Origin: Rapana venosa
Lineage: Eukaryota > Mollusca > Gastropoda > Neogastropoda > Muricidae
Assembly (NCBI GenBank): GCA_028751875.1
Contig: CM054158.1
Coordinates: 8,948,302 to 9,012,301, forward strand
Length of the DNA: 64,000 nt
Direction of reading: 5' to 3'
The number at the start of each line of letters is the position of its first letter. Position 1 is the stretch's first letter. Position numbers and translations under genes: made by a program. The notes beneath the pieces are model-generated. The model was not told the DNA's origin, ran no database searches, and was given only the letters and a program-made list of their open reading frames with translations. Positions 1-42,319 of this stretch are shown in pieces.

Positions 1-170
1 CTGAATGTGAATGGACGCAGGATATCTTCCGCACACGTTAGTACCAGTTCCGCCTTTCAGAAGAGTAGTCCATTGAGTGCCGGTAGAAACGGATGACAAC
101 CATGTAAAAACAAATGCATACTGGCGTCGGGTTTAGACATTTTTCCTGAAGTCGGAATGTGGTTTAGTGG
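1..170 (+). mobile_element. Fragment of tRNA-headed SINE (family C), 3' part
   Basis: The segment around 'agaagagtagtccattgagt' with 'gatgacaaccatg' matches the 3' halves of the copies at 15795-16130 and 29685-30030. Its 5' part lies outside the window. A run of about 20 G follows at 172-190. Confidence 0.55.
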
Positions 171-189
171 AGGGGGGGGGGGGGGGGGG

Positions 190-790
190 GAACACGGTCG
201 CACAATTCGTTATGCACAGTCTCTCTTTCGCTGAACCTTAGAGCTCTAGCCTAGAAACCAGTACAAAAAAATTTTAAAAATTAAGTTAAAAGCCAGAATG
301 ATGAGATGTGTAACGCTGGTGATGGGCCCTTGGTGTGTGTGGTCTGATGTGAAGGACTTCCAGAGAGTGCAGACAGTACTGCCCTGAGCTTCAGGTACTC
401 GGAAGATGTCAACAGCTTCCCTTTTGCAAAAGCTAGCAGCTCGGCTTTTGCTCATTTACCAACAAACCAACAAACAAACAAACAACGGCAAAAAGTGTCT
501 GGGAGAAGTCCGGTAAGTGACTGTGCTTAGTGCACAGGGCGGCACGAGCTCAGTGGCTACCCTCTTCTGTACATCTGAAGTCTGGATCTGAACCAGACAC
601 AAATTAGTGCGGCTTCTGGAACTTTTCCCCCATGACCGGTAATGTTGGCCTGTCCAGTGAGCATTCAGGAGCGGAAGGGGGAGAGATCCAAACCTTGAAG
701 GCAACAGCCAAAAGAAGCAAACCAAACAGACACAAAGCACCTCGGCACTGAGGGCTGCTGGTGACCACAACACGGTCTGCTGGGCAGGGT
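190..790. other. Unassigned single-copy stretch
   Basis: No gene, RNA or repeat is recognised. Short open frames on both strands have no family features. Confidence 0.4.
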
Positions 791-794
791 AACT

Positions 795-2456
795 GACATC
801 AGTGTGGGTGATGCTGACATCAGTGTGGGTGATGCTGACATCAGTGTGGATGTTGCTGACTTCAGTGTGGATGATGCTGACATCAGTGTGGATGATGCTG
901 ACAGTGTGGATGATGCTGACATCAGTGTGGATGATGCTGGCAGTGTGGATGATGCTGACATCAGTGTGGATGATGCTGACATCAGTGTGGGTGATGCTGA
1001 CATCAGTGTGGATGATGCTGACATCAGTGTGGATGATGCCGACAGTGTGGATGATGCTGACAGTGTCGATGATGCTGGCAGTGTGGATGATGCTGACATC
1101 AGTGTGGATGATGCTGGCAGTGTGGATGATGCTGGCAGTGTGGATGATGCTGACAGTGTGGATGATGCTGACTTCAGTGTTGATGATGCTGACATCAGTG
1201 TAGATGATGCTGGCTTCAGTGTGGGTGATGCTGACATCAGTGTGGATGATGCTGACATCAGTGTGGATGATGCTCTGACAGTGTAGATGATGCTGACATC
1301 AGTGTTGATGGTGCTGACACCAGTGTGGATGATGCTGCCATCAGTGTGGGTGATGCTACTTCAGTGTGGATGATGCTGACATCAGTGTGGATGATGCTGA
1401 CACCCGTGTGGATGATGCTGACACCAGTGTGGATGATGCTGACATCAATGTGGATGATGCTGACATCAGTGTGGATGATGCTGACATCAGTGTGGATGAT
1501 GCTGACACCAGTGTGGATGATGCTGACATCGGTGTGGATGATGCTGACATCAGTGTGGATGATGCTGACATCAGTGTGGATGATGGTGACAGTGTGGGTG
1601 ATGCTGACTTCAGTGTGGATGATGCTGACTTCAGTGTGGATGATGCTGACATCAGTGTGGATGATGCTGCCATCAGTGCGGATGATGCTGACTTCAGTGT
1701 GGATGATGCTGACTTCAGTGTGGATGGTGCTGACTTCAGTGTGGATGATGCTGACTTCAGTGTGGATGATGCTGACAGTGTGGATGATGCTGACATCAGT
1801 GTGGAGGATGCTGACATCAGTGTAGATGATGCTGACATCAGTGTGGAGGATGCTGACAGTGTGGATGATGCTGTCGGTGTGGATGATGCTGTCAGTGTGG
1901 ATGATGCTGACAGTGTGGATGATGCTGACTTCAGTGTGAATGATGCTGACTTGGTGGATGATGCTGACTTCAGTGTGGATGATGCTGACGTCAGTGTGGA
2001 TGCTGACGTCAGTGTGGATGCTGGCGTCAGTGTGGATGCTGACGGCAGTGCGGACGCTGACGTCAGTGCGGATGATGACGTCAGTGCGGATGCTGACGTC
2101 AGTGTGGATGCTGCCATCAGTGTGGAGGACAGTGTGGATGCTGACATCAGTGTGGATGCTGACATCAGTGTGGATGCTGGCGTCAGTGTGGATGCTGACA
2201 TTAGTGTGGATGCTGACGTCAGTGTGGATGCTGACGTCAGTGTGGATGCTGACATTAGTGTGGATTCTGACGTCAGTGTGGATGCTGACGTCAGTGTGGG
2301 TGTTGACATTAGTGTGGATGCTGATGTCAGTGTGTGTGTTGACGTCATTATCGATGCTGACGTCAGTGTGGAAGACAGTGTGGATGCTGAAAGTGTGGAT
2401 GCTGACAATGTGGATGCTGACAATGTGGATGCTGACAATGTGGATGCTGACAGTCC
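795..2456. repeat. Minisatellite, 21/18/15-bp units
   Basis: About 80 copies of variants of 'gtggatgatgctgacatcag'. Unit lengths are mostly multiples of three, so long frames stay open on both strands; the + strand reads VDDADIS repeats. A shorter unit (gtggatgctgac) dominates after 1990. No splice signals or start context make a gene likely. Confidence 0.9.
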
Positions 2457-2491
2457 CCAGTGACCCAAGAAGGGAGCTAGGCTGTGTCTGA

Positions 2492-3148
2492 ATAAACACG
2501 ACAGAGGAACCAGAAGAAGACCAAACAGACAGAAGAAGACAAAACAGACAGAGGAACCAGAAGAAGACCAAACAGACAGAGGAACCAGAAGAAGACCAAA
2601 CAGACAAAGGAACCAGATGAGACAAACAGACAGAGGAACCAGAAGAAGACAAAACAGTGGAACCCAGAAAAAGACAAACAGACAGAGGAACCAGAGAAGA
2701 CAAACAGACAAAGGAACCAGAAGAAGCCCAAACAGACAGAGGAACCAGAAGAAGACCAAACAGACAGAGGAACCAAAAGAAGACAAACAGACAGAGGAAC
2801 CAGAAGAAGACAAACAGACAGGGGGAACCAGAAGAAGACAAACAGACAGAGGAACCAGAAGAAGACCAAACAGACAGAGGAACAGAAGAAGACAAAACAG
2901 AGGAACCAGAAGAAGACAAACAGACAGTGGAACCAGAAAAGACAAACAGACAGAGGAACCAGAAGAAGACAAAACAGAGGAACCAGAAGAAGACAAACAG
3001 ACAGAGGAACCAGAAGAAGACAAAACAGAGGAACCAGAAGAAGACAAACAGACAGAGGAACCAGATGAAGACAAAACAGAGGAACCAGATGAAGACAAAC
3101 AGACAGAGGAATCAGAAGAAGACAAAACAGACAGAGGAAGCAGGGTCT
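2492..3148. repeat. Minisatellite, about 24-27-bp units
   Basis: Repeated 'cagacagaggaaccagaaga' units. One + strand frame reads TEEPEEDKQ repeats. The pyrimidine-rich complement is also open over long stretches. It abuts the preceding array with only about 40 bases between. Confidence 0.88.
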
Positions 3149-3249
3149 GAGGACAGTTTGTCTCAGGATCTCCGCCATTCTTCTTCTCGTTCTTCATTCA
3201 AATACAATTTGAAAATTCGTCTTTTTAATACTTCTTACAAAAGCTTCAA

Positions 3250-3312
3250 TGTGTGTGTGTGTGTTTGTGCGTGCGTGCGTGCGTGCGTGAGTGTGTGTGC
3301 GTGCGTGCGTGC

Positions 3313-3403
<91 letters not shown>

Positions 3404-3645
3404 GTTCTTCAGTTTAATGTCCTTCCACAAATTAGTGATACCAAACGGGAAAGTGTCAGTGGGTGAGTGAGTGTCTGTGTGAGTGTGGATGGGTGGGGGG
3501 ATGGGTGGGTTGGGGTGTGCACATAGCTAATTATCCACATTAAATAACTTTAAGAAACAAAAATCAAAACCATAAAACTCTGTCTGTGTGTGTGTGCGCG
3601 CGTGTGCGCGCGCGCGCGTGCGTGTGCGCATGTGTGTGTGTATGA
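3250..3645. repeat. GT/GC dinucleotide repeats
   Basis: A long (TG)n tract at about 3318-3400, flanked by GTGC variants, and a second tract of CG/TG alternation at 3586-3645. Alternating purine-pyrimidine DNA of this kind can adopt Z-form. Confidence 0.9.
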
Positions 3646-4168
3646 ATGTGTGAATAGGAATGTATCATTATTCATGTGGTATGGTTACATGTTTTGTGTC
3701 TGTTATCGTTTGTTGTTTTGGAAGCGATGTTTACGTATGCTGCTTCAATCACAATTTGTTTATTTCACTCTACTAATGTGTGAGTGGTATTGTGTTATGT
3801 ATTTGAGTGTATTGCTTTTGACTTTTTCTTATTATGTAAAGCCTTTCTGCTTTCCCCCATAAAGGGGAAGGAGAGATCTCCAAACGTATGTATCCATCAT
3901 TCTAAATACTGCTATTACTAGGCAGCTGCAGGCAGGCAGGCAGCCAGCTGATACCCCAGGAGTCTCAGACTGTGAAAGCGTTGCCAAAGGCAGGGACTGG
4001 CGGCGAGAGCAACAAAGGGAAGCGATCACGCTGAAAGAAAACTTAGACAGGGGGAACAAACGCTGATGTCCACAGAAAAGTGCCAACGCAGATGAACGGC
4101 TCAGTCTCTGTAGTAAAAGCAGCAGTAATTAGGCTGCAGGTCTCCCAGTCACTGTAAAAAGTAACTGT

Positions 4169-4325
4169 AAAGGTGTCCCATAACCTATAAGGTCTTGGGG
4201 GGGGGGGGGGGGGGTTGCGAGGCGTCAGAGTCCTCACTTCTCTAGGGGCCAGCATATTGAGGGCGGCGCCAATCTCCTCTCCCTTGCTGCTTCACCTTCC
4301 CTGACCCTAAAGAGGCAGGAACCCA
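4169..4325 (-). mobile_element. SINE family A, 3' fragment
   Basis: Matches the 3' half of the elements at 5909-6184, 8628-8912 and 18817-19108 ('cccataacctataaggtc', then 'gagggcggcgcc'). A G-run interrupts it at about 4197-4214. The direct repeat AGTCACTGTA lies just left, at 4147-4156. Confidence 0.8.
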
Positions 4326-4339
4326 CACACACACCCATC

Positions 4340-5908
4340 TTCAATTTTCCACCAAGAGTTTCAGTCACTCCTTGACCATTACAGCCTCTCTCCCAAGAAA
4401 CTTATTATACTTGGTGACTTTAACTTCCACTTCGACAATCAGTCTTCTCCTGATGTCAAGCGTCTTTCTCTTTCTTTTTCAAATCACTCTCTTTCCCAGC
4501 TGGTAAACGAACCAACACACAGATCAGGTCACACTTTAGACTGGCTTATCACCGATGTCTCACAAGGTCTAGTCACATCTCAGTCTGTATCTGTCACTGA
4601 CGAACTACCCTCCGATCATTCTGCTATTCTTTTCTTCCTCAACATTGCAAAGCCTATCAGAAAGAAGAAGTGCATTACCCGTCGCAACCTCAAGGCCATA
4701 AATATTCAAACTTTTCTTTCCCAAGCTGCTGATCGTCTATCACAAATCCCTGACCATACTGACCCTTCTAAATACTACCTTATCGTTCTCAGCCAACGTC
4801 TTGATGAGCATGCTCCTCCTACTGACCATCTCCTTCCTGATAGGCCCTGTGCACCATGGTACACCCTTGACATCCTGGTCGCAAAACGTAAACGCCGACA
4901 GCTAGAGCGGCAATGATGAAAAACAAAAACTGAGATGAACAAACAGCTTTTCCGTAAACAAATCAACAAGGTCAAAACCTTAATCCATTCAGCAAAGACA
5001 AAGTATTACTCTTCTCAAGTTTTTGATGCCACGTCTTTGAAATCTCTCTTTTCCCTCACATCCACTCTTCTTGGCCCTCTGCCTTCTATCTACGACCACT
5101 CTGAACTTCCTTCTATATTTTCTGCATTCTTTTCTGACAAAGTCCGCAACATTCGCTCTAGTTTGGATCAGATTCCTGTTCAGCCTGCAATTTCTGACCC
5201 TCAGTTTTCTGGCATTCCTCTCCTCTTTCATCCAGCAAGCGAGAAAGAAATAGCGACAATTCTGAAAGAAATGACAATAAAATCATGTGATCTTTATCCT
5301 ATACCTGCTTCTCTTTTCATTCAGTGTTTTCCACAGCTTATACCCACTATCACAAAAATAGCAAACTCATCACTTCTTTCAGGAATTTTTCCAACAGCTC
5401 TCAAAACTGCAATAGTTACACCTCTACTCAAAAGGCACAACCTCGATCCTAACACTCTGAAGAATTATAGACCTGTATCCAACCTACCGTTCATCTCTAA
5501 AGTCCTCGAAAAAGTTATTCTGATACAACTCAACAGCCATTTTCATTCAAACAATCTCCTTCCCCCTTTTCAGTCTGGCTATCGCGCCAACCACAGCACC
5601 GAGACCACCCTAGTCCACACCTTAAACACACTTCTACACGCGTCTGACACAGGAAAAATATCCCTTCTCACTCTTCTCGACTTATCTGCAGCCTTCGACA
5701 CTATAGACCACTCAATTCTTCTCTCCCGTCTCCAAAAAAGCTTTTGGTATTAAAGGCACAGCCCTCACCTGGTTCAGTTCATACCTTACAGACCGATTCC
5801 ACGCAGTTGCAGTAAACAAGATTCAATCAACACCTGCCAAACTGGAGTGTGGAGTCCCACAAGGATCAGTTTTCAGCCATGTTCTTTTCACTCTCTACAC
5901 TAAGGAAA
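4340..5908 (+). mobile_element. Non-LTR retrotransposon (endonuclease end plus reverse transcriptase), decayed
   Basis: In order: an endonuclease remnant with LIILGDFNFHFD and the PSDHSAI motif, a linker with two adjacent stops near 4914, then a reverse transcriptase with KNYRPVSNLPFISKVLEK, FQSGYRANHSTETT and LLDLSAAFDTIDH. One extra A at about 5740 shifts the frame; reading continues as GIKGTALTWFSSYL and ECGVPQGSVFS. The element ends before the catalytic YADD block, where a SINE begins. The style is that of the Rex1/L2/CR1-like group; exact clade not determined. Confidence 0.85.
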
Positions 5909-6184
5909 GGTAAAGGAGTCCCATAACCTATAAGGTCGTAGGGGAGCGAGGCGTCAGAGACCTCACTTCTCTAGGGCCAGCATATTGAGGGCGGCGCCCA
6001 TCTCCTCTCCCTCGCTGCTTTACCTTCCCTGACCCTAAAGAGGGCAGGTACCCATTTACAGCTGGGTGAACTGGGGGAACTGTACTGAAGCCAAGGCGCG
6101 CAAACGGTCACCCATCCAACTGGTAACCACGCTCGACGCTGCTTAACTTGGCTGGGGGAAAGCGAGTGCTGTGACCACTGAGCT
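5909..6184 (-). mobile_element. SINE family A, nearly complete
   Basis: Reverse-oriented copy from 'aaggtaaaggagtccc' to 'gaccactgagct'. It is followed directly by AGTCACTGTA (6185-6194), the same 10 bases that precede the SINE fragment at 4169. Confidence 0.85.
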
Positions 6185-6199
6185 AGTCACTGTAGAGCA

Positions 6200-6635
6200 G
6201 CATAAAGCCTAGCCCCTGCACTGAAATGGGGACCCAAGTCTTTTCTGCAGTGCCTCAGGCAGTGGGCAGTGTAGGACCGGCTCTGGTGTCTGCAAGACAC
6301 ATCCCTGCCTAATAGCGTTCTGTGTCACAGGGAGTAGTGTTCAGTTTTTTACATCCTTCCCCATCAAGTGATACTGGGCAGGGGAGTGGGGAGGGTATAT
6401 GCAAAAAATTATATGAAAAAAATGAGTACAAATTTAGAGATAAAACAAGATAATAATAACCCTTATAATAAAAATAAATAAAAAATATTAATTAAAAAGT
6501 AAATGTAGATAGAATCAAGTGTGTGTGTGTATGTAAATTTGAAATATGTTTTTTTTATGAACGTTCGCGTGTGCGTGAATGATTTGAATGCAAGCACTTT
6601 CACTTGTTTGCTTTATTCAGCCTTCTAAAAATTTC
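6200..6635. other. Unassigned AT-rich stretch
   Basis: A/T-rich tracts at 6400-6500 and no recognisable gene or transposon body. Confidence 0.4.
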
Positions 6636-6639
6636 ATGT

Positions 6640-6746
6640 ATTGTTGGTGGTGGTGGTGTTGGTGGTGGTGGTGGTGCTGTGTTGTCATCGTCATCATCAT
6701 TATCATCATCATCATCAGTAGTAGAAGTATCATCACCACCACCACC

Positions 6747-6836
<90 letters not shown>

Positions 6837-6862
6837 GTTGTTGTTGTTGTTGTTGTTGTTGT
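6640..6862. repeat. Compound trinucleotide repeat
   Basis: Successive blocks of GGT, TCA, CAC, ATC, ATT (about 19 units) and GTT. Homopeptide frames open on both strands are a by-product. Confidence 0.95.
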
Positions 6863-6869
6863 CTGGCTG

Positions 6870-7571
6870 CCAGTCATTCAAGAACACCGGTCTTCGTCAA
6901 CATTTCAAATCCATCAAGAAACGCTTATGCTCAAAGTTTGCCGGAACGTGCTGCACTAGGGCTGGCCCATACAGTCACCACAATAATAAATATTATCACG
7001 CGTTGCCCAAATCTCTCTTCCTGGGATCCTTGAAGCCAGGTTTCATTGAATAGCGTTTTGGCTCTAACTTGTATCTGTAGGTATGGGTCTTTAACGGAAG
7101 GTAATCGATTCCATGCATTACTTCCCTTGGTCAGCTGCTATCAAACTAACATGGCGCGATTTTTGCTGTATGCTACGATGAGTTAATGGCCTATTCATTC
7201 ATTCAACAAGGACTGTCCGTGTTTCAAACTACCAGAATCAAATATCTAAGCTAATGAAGCTTGATCTGTGATAATACAGCTATTGAAAATCGATTTTGTT
7301 TAGTAAAGAACGCTTTTCACCTGGTTGTTTTGTAATAGAAGCCCATGCAGTGAAGTGTTAGTATTTTCCCCTTCTTGATCAACAAATAGTTGCAACATTG
7401 AACTGCTTCAATTCAAGTAACCAAGTTTGTTATTTGCTCGTTCTTTTTTTCGATAGCAATGATCCGCATATTATTATCCTTTGGTTCTGTGTGTTTTACT
7501 GGTAACCAGGATGAGAGTGAACACCTTCAGTTCCCGAGTTTTTGAAAACTGTGGGCAGTGATGTAATAGGC
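6870..7571. other. Region upstream of RFWD3 start
   Basis: Single-copy looking DNA with no clear TATA box. It should hold the promoter and any 5' UTR exon of RFWD3, but no specific element can be supported. Confidence 0.35.
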
Positions 7572-37398
<29,827 letters not shown>

Positions 37399-37835
37399 CT
37401 TCATGGACAGATGTCTGCATCTGTACCAGTGGAACTGACTTCATGGACAGATGTCTGCATCTGTACCAGTGGAACTGACTTCATGGACACCATCTGTACC
37501 AGTGGAACTGACTTCATGGACAAATGGCTGCATCTGTACCAGTGGAACTGACTTTGTGGACAGATGTCTGCATCTGTACCAGTGGAACTGACTTCATGGA
37601 CAGATGACTGCATCTGTACCAGTGGAACTGACTTCATGGACAGATGTCTGCATCTGTACCAGTGGAACTGACTTCATGGACAGATGTCTGCATCTGTACC
37701 AGTGGAACTGACTTCATGGACACCATCTGTACCAGTGGAACTGACTTCATGGACAAATGGCTGCATCTGTACCAGTGGAACTGACTTCATGGACAGATGG
37801 CTGCATCTGTACCAGTGGAACTCACTGACGTCTAC
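37399..37835 (+). repeat. 43-bp array amplifying the RFWD3 stop region
   Basis: About ten units containing 'tgcatctgtaccagtggaac' plus TGA, copies of the last codons (CLHLYQWN and stop), joined by CTTCATGGACAGATGTC. Two units are shortened. It lies in the presumed 3' UTR. Confidence 0.95.
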
Positions 37836-38009
37836 ATCTATCTATACCTTTGGAAAGGACCTCACCAACATGTCTGCATCTGTTCAACACTGGATATAAC
37901 CTCCACTCTGACAGATTGCAGAGTGATTGCCATAGTTGGGTTATTGCAGTGCATATGTCATGGGTGGGGTTTGGGGGTTGTTGTTTTTAAACATTGCCTA
38001 GAATTATAA

Positions 38010-38430
38010 AAGGTAGGTGGGTTTTTCATGGCATAGAATTGTCATGGGTAGGTTTTTCATGGCATAGAATTGTCATGGGTAGGTTAAGCTTTGAATAGTC
38101 ATGAGTGGGTTCTTGTTTTTGGTTTTTTACCTGTACATAGAAATGTCATTGGGGGGTTTGCATTGAAAAGAATTGCCATAGACGAGCGTCACATCACATA
38201 GATTTTGATGGTGGGATTTGCTCTACAAAGAATTCCCATAGATGAGTTTTGCATTGTGAGGAATTTTGTCAGGGGTGGGTTTTGCATAGAATTGTCAGGG
38301 GTGGGTTTTGCTGTCCAAAGAATTCCATGGGTGGGTTTTGCCTTGTCAGGGTGGGTTTTTTCCATGCATGGAAGTCTGTCATTGCATTTTGCATCACATG
38401 AAGTTCTGTCATGAGTGAGTGATGCATTGC
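38010..38430. repeat. Degenerate 'gggtgggttttgcat' repeat
   Basis: Loose repeats around AATTGTCATGGGTGGGTTTTG. Confidence 0.7.
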
Positions 38431-38718
38431 AAAGAAGTGAGTTAACAGCGCTAATGTGGCTGTAGTGCTGGGTCAGTTGGGACAGAGCAGTGACGCTAAC
38501 AGCAGTAATGAAAATAACTTGGTAAAAATCATGATAATGCTATGGAGATGGGTGGTGACCTTGAAAGAGATTTCACTACATTTCCATCTGTACTATAAAT
38601 TGTCTGTCAGGCCTGAGAGATACAGACACCTGCAGTGTTGGGCAGGTAGTTTGAGCAATTCTCTCAAAGTGGCATTAGTAAACTGACAGATAGTGAGCTG
38701 TGATGGGCTTGCCTTTTC

Positions 38719-38728
38719 AATAAAATAA
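38719..38728 (+). promoter_or_regulatory. Candidate polyadenylation signal for RFWD3
   Basis: AATAAA overlapped by a second ATAAA lies about 1.3 kb after the RFWD3 stop codon. Another AATAAA is at about 40038. Neither can be assigned without transcript data. Confidence 0.35.
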
Positions 38729-38989
38729 ATGATACATTGGCGTTGACTGTGACTAGTACACAGGGACCCTGCACTCAAGTGCCAGGAACAAAACGCTCAT
38801 TGTACATACTCACGTTTCCACAAACGCTCATTGTACATACTCGCGTTTCCACCTTGGGAGTGTTCTCTGTGCTGCCGACATTTATTTACGCAACAGGATG
38901 TGAAAAAGACTTCGTGAAGTTTGAAGTTGTCCTTTGTTGTGTATAGTTCGTATGGAAACGCATGTAGAAGCAAAAGAATGTTCTGGGTT

Positions 38990-40230
38990 TTCAAGTCGCT
39001 GCCTTACATCAAAGCTGCATCAGCTCCCCTTTGCCTGTAGAATGTAGGTGGCCTATAAATAGATTTTCCTGAGATTTTTTTTTCCAAAAGTTATTTTTAG
39101 TGACAAGATCAGTCCATTTCTGGGCAAAGCTCGTGACCTCAGCTATATTTAGTGTTATTCATTTTGCAAGTTTTGTGTTTAGATCAATGTATTGTGAGTC
39201 CCGTATTCCATGATATTCCCCCCCATGAAAAGTCTTTTATAGCAACATCTCATTCAGAATCGCGTGCTTCTTTCTTTCTTTCTTTTCGTTCCATTTGACG
39301 TGCATCCCATTGTTAAACAACTGCCAGTAGTGGTGTCTGCTGCCATCTTGGACTGAGAGTGGACATGTTCAGTCTCTCCCCTAAAATCATGTCGCTGCAA
39401 AAACCAAAAGCTAGCTCCGAAGCATTTTCTGCCAGCCCTCACCACAGCAGACATCTATGCTGGCTGATCTGACAAGAAACTGTGTTGTGCCAACAGTGGG
39501 TTGACAGTACAACCAGAAGTGCAGTGCAACTGTTGCAGCAAGACAGCAGATCATGTGTTAACACAGTCCTTTCCACTGGGACGTTACAGTTTTTAGTCCA
39601 TATTCAATTTATGAATGAGTTGGGGGGTTCTGTTTTTTCCCCGCACAATTCAGGTTATGTGGCTGTGCTCCTTAGCATCTGATACAAATATGGTTATGTT
39701 GATGAGATGAATGTAAAAAATGAAACTGACTGGAATATTTGACATATGCAATGCCATGTGTGTGTGTGTGTGTGTGCTGATGTACATTTCACAAGCTGGA
39801 GAAGGTTAAACAGAAAATGGTTTTCAGCTTTGGCATGTGTGTGACTGTAGTGTGAATGCTCACGTACATAGTAAGGGTGAGAATATGATGATGACTCGAC
39901 ATTTTATCACATGCATCAGAATATGAAGATGTTCAACGTTTTATCACGTACATCAGTTCAGTGACTGATCCCATCCTGTGGGTTTCTTTATTGTTATTTT
40001 TGGTTGGTAAAAATAATTTTTAGATGTATATTTGTGTAATAAAACAAGGTGTGATATCATAATTATTGTTTATTGCTTTTTTAATCATGGCAAATTTCTC
40101 TGAGAGAGATGTGGGTGCCTGCCCTGTGGAGAGACGACATCACTAAAAAGTGACCTTTTTTTTGTTGTTCTTTTTTAAAAATCCTGTTGCAAACGAAATT
40201 GTTTCTTTGGAAGTTGCTTTTTCTGAGCTT
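38990..40230. other. Unassigned intergenic stretch
   Basis: No gene or transposon seen; one short TG tract at about 39760. Confidence 0.4.
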
Positions 40231-40437
40231 TAGCCAAGGACAGCTTTAGTTGCTATGGTATCTTTTACATGTGCTAAATTGTTTCACACAGGATCTCAGT
40301 TTGTCTTCTCCTCCAAAAGACTAGCAGCCAAACCTCCACTCTTCCATTTGGGGGGGATCCAGACTCACAGGAAACAAATCCACGATCTTTTGCTGTCATG
40401 ACAAAGTCTCTGCAGCGAGATCACTGATCCACCTGTG
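40230..40437 (-). mobile_element. tRNA-like SINE remnant (family F)
   Basis: Diverged copy of the 26530 element. Confidence 0.5.
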
Positions 40438-40439
40438 TG

Positions 40440-41640
40440 TTTTACAGATGACATGTGACATAGTGTTTCCTATCACCAGGTGTGGATGTGTGTTACAGAT
40501 GACATGTGACAGTGTTTCCTATCACCAGGTGTGGATGTGTGTTACAGATGACGTGACATAGTGTTTCCTATCACCAGATGTGGATGTGTGTTACAGATAT
40601 GTGACAGTGTTTCCTATCACCAGATGTGGATGTGTGTTACAAATGACAGTGTTTCCTATGTGTGTTACAAATGACATAGTGTTTCCTATCACCAGATGTG
40701 AATGTGTTACAAATGACATGTGACAGAGCGTTTCCTATCACCAGATAATAATGATAATATATGGAATTTTTATAGCGCTGAATCTTGTAAAAAACAAACA
40801 AATCAAAGCGCTTGCACTCAAATCATTTACACACATGCAACTCCCCTTAAACATAATGAACAACAGATTTCAAATCCATGCACGCACGTACGCGCACACA
40901 CACACTCGCGAACACACGTTGGAGGTGAAGGATGCTGTTGAAAATTAGGGACAGATAATGAGGGGGAAAGTCTCAGGTGGGAAATAAGCGTGTTTTGAGG
41001 CTGGATTTGAAGCCATCAAGTGAAAGCTTTTGGCGAAGTGAAAGAGGGAGGTCATTCCAGGTGGATGGACCAGAAACAGAGAAAGAGCAACGGCCAACAG
41101 TGGTTTGTTTGAATCTGGGTGTTCGAAAGCACAAAGTATCTGCGGCTGAACGAAGGGAACGGATGGAGTGTACAGGTGAAGACAGTTGCAGAGATAAGAG
41201 GGTGCAGATTTGTGGAGACATTTGAAACAGAGGGTATTGATCTTATACTCCAGTTTTTGTGAGACAGGCAGCCAGTGAAGAGATCGCAGAAGAGGAGTGA
41301 TGTGTTCAAATTTTTTCTTTCTTAGGACCAGTTGAGCAGAGTTTTGTATGCGTTGAAGAGAGTGGATAGATGATGCTGGTAGGCCAGCCAAAAGAGAATT
41401 ACAGTAGTCTAAACGTGAGAGAATGAGAGAGATGACAAGCTTGGAAGTTGCATCAGTGGACACATACTTGCGAATCGCGCTTATGCGCCGTACTTGATAG
41501 TAGCAAGACTGGCAGGTCTGGGTGATGAATTTTTTCATAGAGAGTGTGTTGTCAAGAACTACTCCTAAATACTTCACAGAGTTGGACAAAGGAACTGATG
41601 TATGACAGATGTGGATGTGTTACAAATGACACGACTCTTT
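40440..41640. repeat. About 55-bp minisatellite split by a LINE
   Basis: Units around 'gtgtttcctatcaccaggtg' with 'gtgttacagatgac' at 40440-40742, resuming at 41605 after the inserted LINE. Confidence 0.88.
40743..41604 (-). mobile_element. LINE 3' end (RT C-terminal region and tail)
   Basis: The - strand reads SVKYLGVVLDNTLSMKKFI, SRLDYCNSLLAGLPASSI, LHWLPVSQKLEYKINTLCF, all typical of the region after YADD in Rex1/L2/CR1-like LINEs, so possibly the missing half of the family at 4340. The 3' tail is AT-rich with 'tatggaatttttatagcgct'. It is 5'-truncated. Confidence 0.88.
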
Positions 41641-41644
41641 GATG

Positions 41645-42310
41645 TTGTCAGATGATGCGTGAGTGATGTGGTGATCAGAATATCAGTTGTTTCATAAATT
41701 TGGGGATAAATACATTTGTAATTCTTTTCTGTGTCCATGTCTACATAGTTTCAGGCATGGTACTGGAGGAAAAGTGTTTTTCCCTGAAATGGTTTGAGGG
41801 TCCAGGGGGCATTAGCACCCTGGCAGGGTCAAGGGGCAGAGCCCCTTGTGGGGGTCAGCGCCCCCTGAAGCTGAAGATTTTAGAGAAATTCTGGGCTGTA
41901 AAAAGCTTCTCCTTGAATTAGTTTCAGTTCTTCATAGTAAGCAATCTCTGCCCTAAAATAAGCTCTCCTTTATCAGTCATTTCGTCAACCCTAATGAGGT
42001 TTTATACTGAAGTATTCACTGTTTCACAACAAAAATAAGGGCATATCTAGACAAATCTGCACTAACACAGATAGAGGAAGAAAGAGAAAGGAGAGAGAGG
42101 GAGGGAGGGATTGTGATGGTGGGGGAAGCACATAGAATAATACTCTGAGGATGAGACATAACAAATCTGGGTATGGCTGTGGCGGGGAGATTGGAATGAG
42201 CGGCGTGGGAACAGCAGGACGGGGGACATCACAAAAGATGAGGCAGCAAAAACAAACACAAAAGGCTCCACCAGATTTGACTTGCACCAACACAGCCTGC
42301 AAAACTGTGT
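41645..42310. other. Unassigned intergenic stretch
   Basis: No recognisable feature. Confidence 0.4.
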
Positions 42311-42319
42311 GTTCCCCCC

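Noticed and set aside
1258..3197. Very long - strand open frames of Ser/Thr-Leu and Val-Leu repeats
   Set aside because: They are shadows of minisatellites with units in multiples of three; opposite-strand frames are equally open and there is no gene structure.
6588..6959. Poly-Ile, poly-Asn or poly-Leu proteins
   Set aside because: Translations of a compound trinucleotide microsatellite.
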